NCBI GenBank assembly: GCA_900893395.1
Contig: CAAHFI011763899.1
Coordinates: 1 to 21,417, forward strand
Length of the DNA: 21,417 nucleotides
Direction of reading: 5' to 3'
Origin: Euglena gracilis
Taxonomy: Eukaryota; Euglenozoa; Euglenophyceae; Euglenales; Euglenaceae
Positions within the stretch are counted from its first letter, which is position 1, and each line of letters starts with the position of its first letter. The translations under genes were made by a program, and so were the position numbers. Shown here piece by piece: positions 16,101 through 21,417 of this stretch. The notes under the pieces were generated by a model, which saw only the letters and a program-made list of their open reading frames with translations, was not told the origin of the DNA and searched no databases.

Positions 16101-17115
16101 GGGGCTTCAGGCGAAAAAAATAATCCCCTGGGGATGTTATTTGGGGGGGTTACCATGATCTAAGAGTTTTTGTCGGTGATTTTGAATGTGGGGGGGGTAA
16201 GTCCGGGGGTTTTCATGTCATTCTGACCTCAAAAAAAAAACAGCAAAAAAATAATTCCCGGAGAGCCGATGCCCAAAACAAGAAAGCTCGTATTTTGTCC
16301 AATCCTGCTCCAACTTGCTTGAAAAGACAGGCAAAATCCAAAGGACGTCCCTTTGGATGTGCCTGGGGGGGGGGGCATCACCGGGTCAGATCATGGCTCA
16401 AAAAGAATAAATACTCAAACGATGAAATGTATCAAAAAAATATTGGCGGGCTGGGTCCTGACACACCCACATCGACAGTTGTGAGTTTCACTTTTCACTT
16501 TCACTTTCGCCTGGAGCGGGACAGAGCGCCAGGCGAAATTCGTGGGATCCGAGGGCTGATGCCCCAGTTCCCACTATTGGCCGAAAAAGGTTACACCTAA
16601 ACACACACACGCACATCACCACCGTTTGAAAAAATCTCGAACGTGCAATTTTGGAAAGCAATGGGTGACCAACTTTTGCCGGGAGTGGGGTCCGGGGGAG
16701 ATCGACGTTGTTGGTTTTTTCTGGCTGTTTACACAAAAGAGTGACCCTAGAAAAGCGGTGGCGGGCTTGGGGCCACATATATTGCAAAAATGGAGCCCAC
16801 ACTGGTTGACTCTTCTCCCTTGGGAACTTTGCTCACCCGCTTGAGGTTTGGGAAGTTGAAAAACTTGAAATGAATGCTTTTGGTCGGAGGGTCCGGGCTG
16901 TAGGTTGCATCCCAATCTGGCCGTTCACGCAAACCATGCAAGGTAAAAAGAAAAGCATTGGGGGCTGGAAAGCATCAAAGGTTGGCGGGGGGACTTCCGC
17001 CTTCGGGGGGGGGTCCGTGGGGGGTCCGGGGAGGACGGGGGTCCGGGGGGGGTTGGTGTTTTCTGGCCGCACACACATTTTTCCGCAATGTGTCCCAATG
17101 GTGTCTAAGGAATGC
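16101..17115 (+). repeat. Unit U5
   Basis: A single, uninterrupted unit from GGGGCTTCAGGCG to 'aaggaatgc', joined to Y2 at the same base as U3 is joined to Y1. It shows the 'tactcaaacgatg' site without the TIR insertion. Confidence 0.92.
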
Positions 17116-17216
17116 CCTCCGACAATTAAATTTTTAAATTTGCACATGGTGTGAAAGTGTTACCACCTCCCCCCCCATAATTGACCGTGGGACCTCTCCA
17201 CGGGACCCCCCCTTTG

Positions 17217-17373
17217 GTCAATTGGGGGGGTTCAATTAGGGGGGGCGTCAATTAGGGGGTGCCGTCGATTTGGGGTGCTTCAGCACAGAATCCCCCGGGC
17301 AGTCAATTAGGGGGGGGGTCGAAAAAATTTTCCCCGGGGCGTTTGGTCAATTAAGGGGGGGTCAATTGGGGGG
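17217..17373 (+). repeat. CAATTA + G-run array, Y2
   Basis: Same seven-motif arrangement as Y1. Individual G runs differ in length by one to four bases; for example the run after the third motif is shortened to five. Confidence 0.8.
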
Positions 17374-17377
17374 GGGA

Positions 17378-17725
17378 GGTGGTATTTCAAAAACTGTTCC
17401 TCAAAAAGAAGCCAGCAAGCCCCTTCCATAACTTTTAAGGATGATGTCGAAGTGCGATGAAAGATACTCTTCATCCACAAAAAAATGGCTTTGAGATGGA
17501 AGCAACGAGCCCAAGTAAAATCATCAACTATTCAACGAATTGTGAGAAATATAATCGCTGACGTACACCGAATGCCATACAGGTCAACAGGAGAGCGAGC
17601 AATGGAAACAAATGTGTGCAGAAAGTGGATAGAACTTTACAAAATCAAGAAGGGGCATGTTTCAGATGGGAAATTTAACAAAATTTGAGCTTTTTTTCGT
17701 CCATTATTAGGTAAATTTTGCCAGT
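17378..17725 (+). repeat. K-family repeat, Y2
   Basis: Identical to the Y1 copy as far as I can read. Confidence 0.65.
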
Positions 17726-17817
17726 GGGACACCAGCTGAGCATTTTTTAGTCATTCGAATAATATGTAGGCAATTAACCCTTCACAATGACTATAGAATG
17801 ACCCCCAAAACAGGCTA

Positions 17818-17905
17818 AAATGGTCAAAATTGATCAAAAAAAAGTCCAAAATTGGCAAAATTGACAAAAATTGACAAAAAATGACTTCAAATGGGCAAAA
17901 ATGCA
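17818..17905 (+). repeat. A-rich short repeat, Y2 copy
   Basis: Identical to 9838-9925. Confidence 0.65.
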
Positions 17906-18482
17906 GCCTCCACCAACGATAAACATGACCTTGAAGGGCGGCGAAGTCGTTTTTGCAGTGGAAGGCTGTGGCTCGGGTCATTTTCCTGTGAGTCACACGG
18001 CTGGCCGACGGCTGGCCGACGGCGTGCTCCCCCTTTCATTGACCGAGCCAAAAAAAAAACCCGTCGGCCGGGGCCGAGGGACAATAAGGGGGGGGACAAT
18101 AGGGGGGGGGTAGAAAATCTGACACCACCGGTGACAACCATGATTTCACACGGAAGGGAGGTTCGGGGGTGAACCATGTCGCGACTTCCAATCTGACCAT
18201 TCACATAAATTTTTTTAAAAAAAAGTGGCGGGACTCTGGGGGTAATGCAAAAATTGGCACCCCCGCTGGCAAATTGCCCCCCATATACCCTACATACCCC
18301 CATTAATTCTCACTCACCCTCTGCTCCTTTCTTAAACACTTTTCATCCTTCGATGTTTTCCCCCTAAGTGTGAAATTCTCCGCTGTGCCCTGGGCGAGGG
18401 GAGGGGCGGGGCGCCTGCCCCAGACCCCCTCTTCCCCCTGCCCCCCCAAATAACAGTTAAAATGCCATTGTCCGAATGCAAA

Positions 18483-18586
18483 GGAGGTTCGGCACGTCTG
18501 ATGAGGACCCTCGGCCACTAGGGGGGGGTCCCCATTTTGCCGTGCCGAGGGGGTCTGACCCCAGGGGGGGGGGCTGCCGAACCTCC
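18483..18586. repeat. Nested stem-loop, Y2 copy
   Basis: Outer stem 18483-18494 with 18575-18586 is intact. Only G-run lengths differ from the Y1 copy. Confidence 0.72.
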
Positions 18587-18634
18587 AAAGGTCACTGTCT
18601 TCGTCACAAAATAATTTATCACCAGTTTTTTTTA

Positions 18635-19020
18635 ACCCCGCAAGTGACCCCAACATGTATGCAACAGCATGGGGTGGATGGATGGGGTGGAAGGAGTGTG
18701 GGGGTGTTTTGTTTGGTGGGGGTTAAGCCCGAGTTACGGCCATTTCTTGGCGCCAATTTTGGCCATTTTACACTTTTTTCATTTTGCATTTTTTCTGCAG
18801 GCCATAATAGCTTGTTTCGGGGTTCGGGTGAGGGGCGTGGGGGGGGTTGTGGCGGTGGTGAAGGGGATGTGGGGGGGGAGGTTGGGTGGTGGGGGGGGTT
18901 GAAAATTCAAAAAAAAAGCAAACGGCCGAGGATGATTCCCCAGGGCCTCACATAAGCCGATGAAAAACGACACACACGCATTAAATGTAACTTGCTTAAC
19001 CGACGGAGGGCCCCAAAATA
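18635..19020 (+). repeat. G-rich module M3
   Basis: Y2 counterpart of M1, with a few shorter G runs (for example GGGTTCGGGTGAGGGG). Confidence 0.88.
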
Positions 19021-19126
19021 AATTTGCTTTGTGATGCAAGCACCGAGCCCAAGTAAGTTCATTGGCTATCAACGTTTCATGAATTGTCTGAAATATGACT
19101 GCTAACGTACAGCGAATACCGTTTTA

Positions 19127-19421
19127 GGTCAGATCATGGCTCAAAAAGAATAAATACTCAAATGATGAAATGTATCAAAAAAATATTGGCGGGCTGGGTC
19201 CTGACACACCCACGTCGACAGTTGTGAGTTTCACTTTTCACTTTCACTTTCGCCTGGAGCGGGACAGAGCGCCAGGCGAAATTCGTGGGATCCGAGGGCT
19301 GATGCCCCAGTTCCCACTATTGGCCGAAAAAGGTTACACCTAAACACACACACGCACATCACCGCTGTTTGAAAAATCTCGAACGTGCAATTTTGGAAAG
19401 CAATGGGTGACCAACTTTTGC
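19127..19421 (+). repeat. Partial unit U6
   Basis: Y2 counterpart of U4, with the same left and right breakpoints and hairpin 19248-19281. Confidence 0.9.
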
Positions 19422-19435
19422 TTTTGTTTTTTTTT

Positions 19436-19788
19436 ACCCCGCAAGTGACCCCAACATGTATGCAACAGCATGGGGTGGATGGGATGGGGGTGGAAGAGTG
19501 TGGGTGTTTTGTTGGGTGGGGTAAGCCTGAGTTACGGCCATTTCTTGGCGCGAAATTTGGCGATTTTACACTTTTTTCATTTTGCATTTTTTCTGCAGGC
19601 CATAATAGCTTGTTTCGGGTTCGGGTGAGGGGCGTGGGGAGGGGTTGTGGCGGTGTGAAGGGGATGTGGGGGGGGACGTTGGGTGGTGGGGGGTTGAGAA
19701 TACAAAAAAAATAAGCAAACAGCCGAGGGATGATTCCCCAGGGCCTCACATAAGCCGATGAAAAACGACACACACGCATTAAATGTAA
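19436..19788 (+). repeat. G-rich module M4
   Basis: Counterpart of M2. Its tail stops at 'attaaatgtaa' and enters the Z repeat ('ttttgatttgtcttcagg'), without the GACGGAGGGCCCC tail. Confidence 0.88.
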
Positions 19789-19976
19789 TTTTGATTTGTC
19801 TTCAGGTGGGAATTTCAAAATTTTGGACGCAAAAGACAAACTATTACACATTACATAAATAGACGATTGTTCTGAAATTTCTCACAGATGGTGGGGAATG
19901 AAAGCAACTCTTCGGAAACCTAAACTGAAGCCCTCAGAATACATATCTAAAAGCATTTTGATTTCCCCAAAACTCC

Positions 19977-20350
19977 CCGCAACTAGCCCGAGTTATGGCC
20001 AATTTTCGGGCCAGTTTCGGCCATTCTGTACTTTTTGTATTTTTCATTTTGGCCGTAGGCCATAATCGCTTGTTTCGGGTTTGGGGTGTGGGGGGGGGGG
20101 TGGGGGAGATGTGGGGAGGTGTGGCTGGGGTGTGGGGAGAGGTTTGGGGGTGTGAGGGTGTGGGGAGCGGTTTGTCGGCAAATATCTAGTGTGGGCTAAA
20201 AGCTGAAAACAAAATTCGGCCCCTGGTCAAGTAAACTTCTTTGGTTTGTCTTTTTCTGAAAATTTTAAAAACAACTAAACCAAAAAAAATCAAAGCAAAA
20301 AGGCCATGGGACGATGCCCCAGGCCTCCCATAAGCTGCGAAAAAGATCAT
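19977..20350 (+). repeat. Diverged module M5
   Basis: GCCCGAGTTATGGCC, CATTTTGGCCGTAGGCCATAATCGCTTGTTTCGGG and a G/T tract of GTGTGGGG-type repeats (20075-20175). About 110 bp of other sequence then separates it from its motif N at 20302. Confidence 0.7.
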
Positions 20351-20422
20351 TCACATACCATTATCATTAGAAAACATGCAGGTTTGCATAGAAAATCCGA
20401 AATCCCGGTGAAAAACATAGTT

Positions 20423-20590
20423 TCACACGGGAGGGAGGTTCAGGGTGAACCACGTCGCGACTCCCCAATCTGGCCATTCACACAAAGTTATTTAAAAAAG
20501 GGGGGACTCTGGGGTATTGCAATAATTGGCACCCCCGCCAGCAAATAGCCCCCACATACCACACAACCCCCCATACCCACCCCCTAACGC
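20423..20590 (+). repeat. Block shared by Y and Z, Z copy
   Basis: Diverged relative of 10145-10325 and 18125-18305, with the same order of sub-blocks. Confidence 0.72.
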
Positions 20591-20817
20591 TCGCGCGGGT
20601 GCCATTCAATTCAGGGAGATGGCCAAAATGGGTGATTTTTCTGGCTGTTCTCGGGGGGGGGGGCTATTACCACTGCCCACCAAATAAGTGCCAAAATACC
20701 ACGAACAACTTTTTTGTACAAAGAACATGATACCGGTTTTTGACCCCACGCATCATTCAAGTGTTTTGAACGCTGGAATTTTTGGCACATAACCAATTCA
20801 GGTCGTTCACAAAATGA
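20591..20817 (+). other. Unmatched stretch in Z
   Basis: Contains one long G run (20654-20664) and otherwise ordinary sequence. I find no match elsewhere in the window and no convincing reading frame. Confidence 0.45.
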
Positions 20818-20886
20818 TTAAAAATATCAAAAATATATTGGCGGGCTGGGTCCTGACACGCCCACGTCAACAGTGGTGAGTTTCAC
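20818..20886 (+). repeat. Unit U remnant in Z
   Basis: ATATTGGCGGGCTGGGTCCT, GACACGCCCACGTC and AACAGTGGTGAGTTTCAC match the U region 4853-4908. It stops just before the hairpin, which is absent here. Confidence 0.75.
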
Positions 20887-20954
20887 CGGTAATTACAGAT
20901 AAAACACATTCATTCGCTTTTGAAAAATCAAAAACCAGCAGTGCGTGTCTTTTT

Positions 20955-21213
20955 CTAGGCCGTAGGGCATAATCGCTTGTTTCGGGGTTTGAGGTGTGGT
21001 GGGGTGTGGGGGTCAGGGGAGGTGTGGGGCGTGGAAGGGGGTGTGGGGGCGGGCGTGGGGGGGGTTGGGGGGGATGTGGGGGAATGGGGGGGATGGGGGG
21101 GTTGGGAGGGTGGGGGGGGGTTGAAAATACAAAAAAAACCAAAAGCAAACGGCCGAGGGATGATTACCCAGGGCCTCATGTAGGCCGATCCAAACCGACA
21201 CGCACGCATTAAA
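20955..21213 (+). repeat. Diverged module M6
   Basis: TTTCTAGGCCGTAGGGCATAATCGCTTGTTTCGGGG, then a ~125-bp G/T tract (20993-21120), then TTGAAAATACAAAAAAAACC and motif N (21152-21208). The upstream GAGTTACGGCC part is missing. Confidence 0.72.
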
Positions 21214-21217
21214 CGAA

Positions 21218-21417
21218 TTTTGATATCTTCAGGTGGGAATTTCAAAATTTTGGACGCAAAATAACCTCTCGCACATTACAGAAATAGACGATTCTTCTGA
21301 AATTCCTCACAGATGGTGGGAATCAAGGAAACCTAAATTGAAGCCCTTAAAATGCCTTATCTAAAAGTATTTTGATTTCCCCGCAACTCCCCGCAACTAG
21401 CCCGAGTTACGGCCATT
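21218..21417 (+). repeat. Start of next Z unit (cut by window end)
   Basis: Aligns with 19789-19999. Its last bases (CCGCAACTAGCCCGAGTTACGGCC) are the beginning of another M module, so the Z array continues beyond the window. Confidence 0.78.

Larger units (their letters stand above)
16417..19788 (+). repeat. Segmental duplication Y, copy 2
   Basis: Counterpart of 8422-11807. It is preceded by an uninterrupted U unit (16101 onward), so it shows the state without the TIR insertion. It ends where module M4 passes into the Z repeat rather than into a copy of X, so its right boundary differs from that of copy 1. Confidence 0.93.
19789..21217 (+). repeat. Diverged tandem repeat Z, one unit
   Basis: The start (TCTTCAGGTGGGAATTTC, AAAATTTTGGACGCAAAA, AGACGATT-TTCTGAAATT, CACAGATGGTGGG) recurs at about 21218, giving a period near 1.43 kb. 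Inside, in order, are an M-like module (19977-20350), the Y-shared block (20423-20590), about 225 bp unmatched (20591-20817), a short U remnant (20818-20886) and another M-like module (20955-21213). No gene is seen. Confidence 0.75.

Noticed and set aside
1-21417. CRISPR array, tRNA, rRNA, bacterial operons or LTR-type elements
   Set aside because: Repeats are not short and evenly spaced with unique spacers. I saw no tRNA cloverleaf, rRNA-like sequence, bacterial gene layout, long terminal repeats or polymerase motifs.

Overview
This window looks like a repeat-dense, non-coding stretch of a eukaryotic nuclear genome. I find no intact gene, rRNA, tRNA or CRISPR array, and no retroviral or LTR-type element. 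The eukaryote call rests on a broken PHD-finger coding fragment, intron-like acceptor tracts, terminal-inverted-repeat (TIR) elements, minisatellites and kilobase-scale tandem and segmental duplications. I cannot name the organism. The DNA is unusually rich in runs of 6 to 13 G or C. Most long open frames are low-complexity products of those runs (Gly/Arg/Trp-rich one way, Pro-rich the other).

Layout. Segment X1 (1-4496) runs from the tail of a G-rich module (M) through a minisatellite, a GC-rich hairpin, a small TIR element, a gene-like minus-strand fragment and a long foldback structure with three internal repeats, to a K-family repeat. It joins an array of a 1.11-kb unit U (4497-7055), interrupted by a 1.3-kb TIR element (7056-8421) that carries broken gene pieces including the PHD finger. 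Segment Y1 (8422-11807) starts with the rest of the interrupted U unit and continues through an array of CAATTA-plus-G-run motifs, a K-family block, a stem-loop, and M-U-M modules. X2 (11703-15408) is a second, nearly identical copy of X1. It is followed by a chimeric G-rich linker (15409-16100), one U unit (16101-17115) and Y2 (17116-19788), which repeats Y1. The last 1.6 kb (19789-21417) is an older, diverged tandem repeat Z that contains relatives of M, Y and U.

The order is therefore X-(U array + TIR element)-Y-X'-(U)-Y'-Z. The copies differ mainly by one-base changes in homopolymer length and by a few large events. X2 lacks 814 bp that X1 has, Y1 has the TIR insertion, and the U array has different copy number. 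I see no functional gene set; the region reads as a large amplified repeat domain that has collected mobile elements and gene fragments. The most interesting objects are the TIR element carrying a PHD-finger fragment, a roughly 50-bp motif found 14 times across otherwise different modules, and the foldback structure in X.
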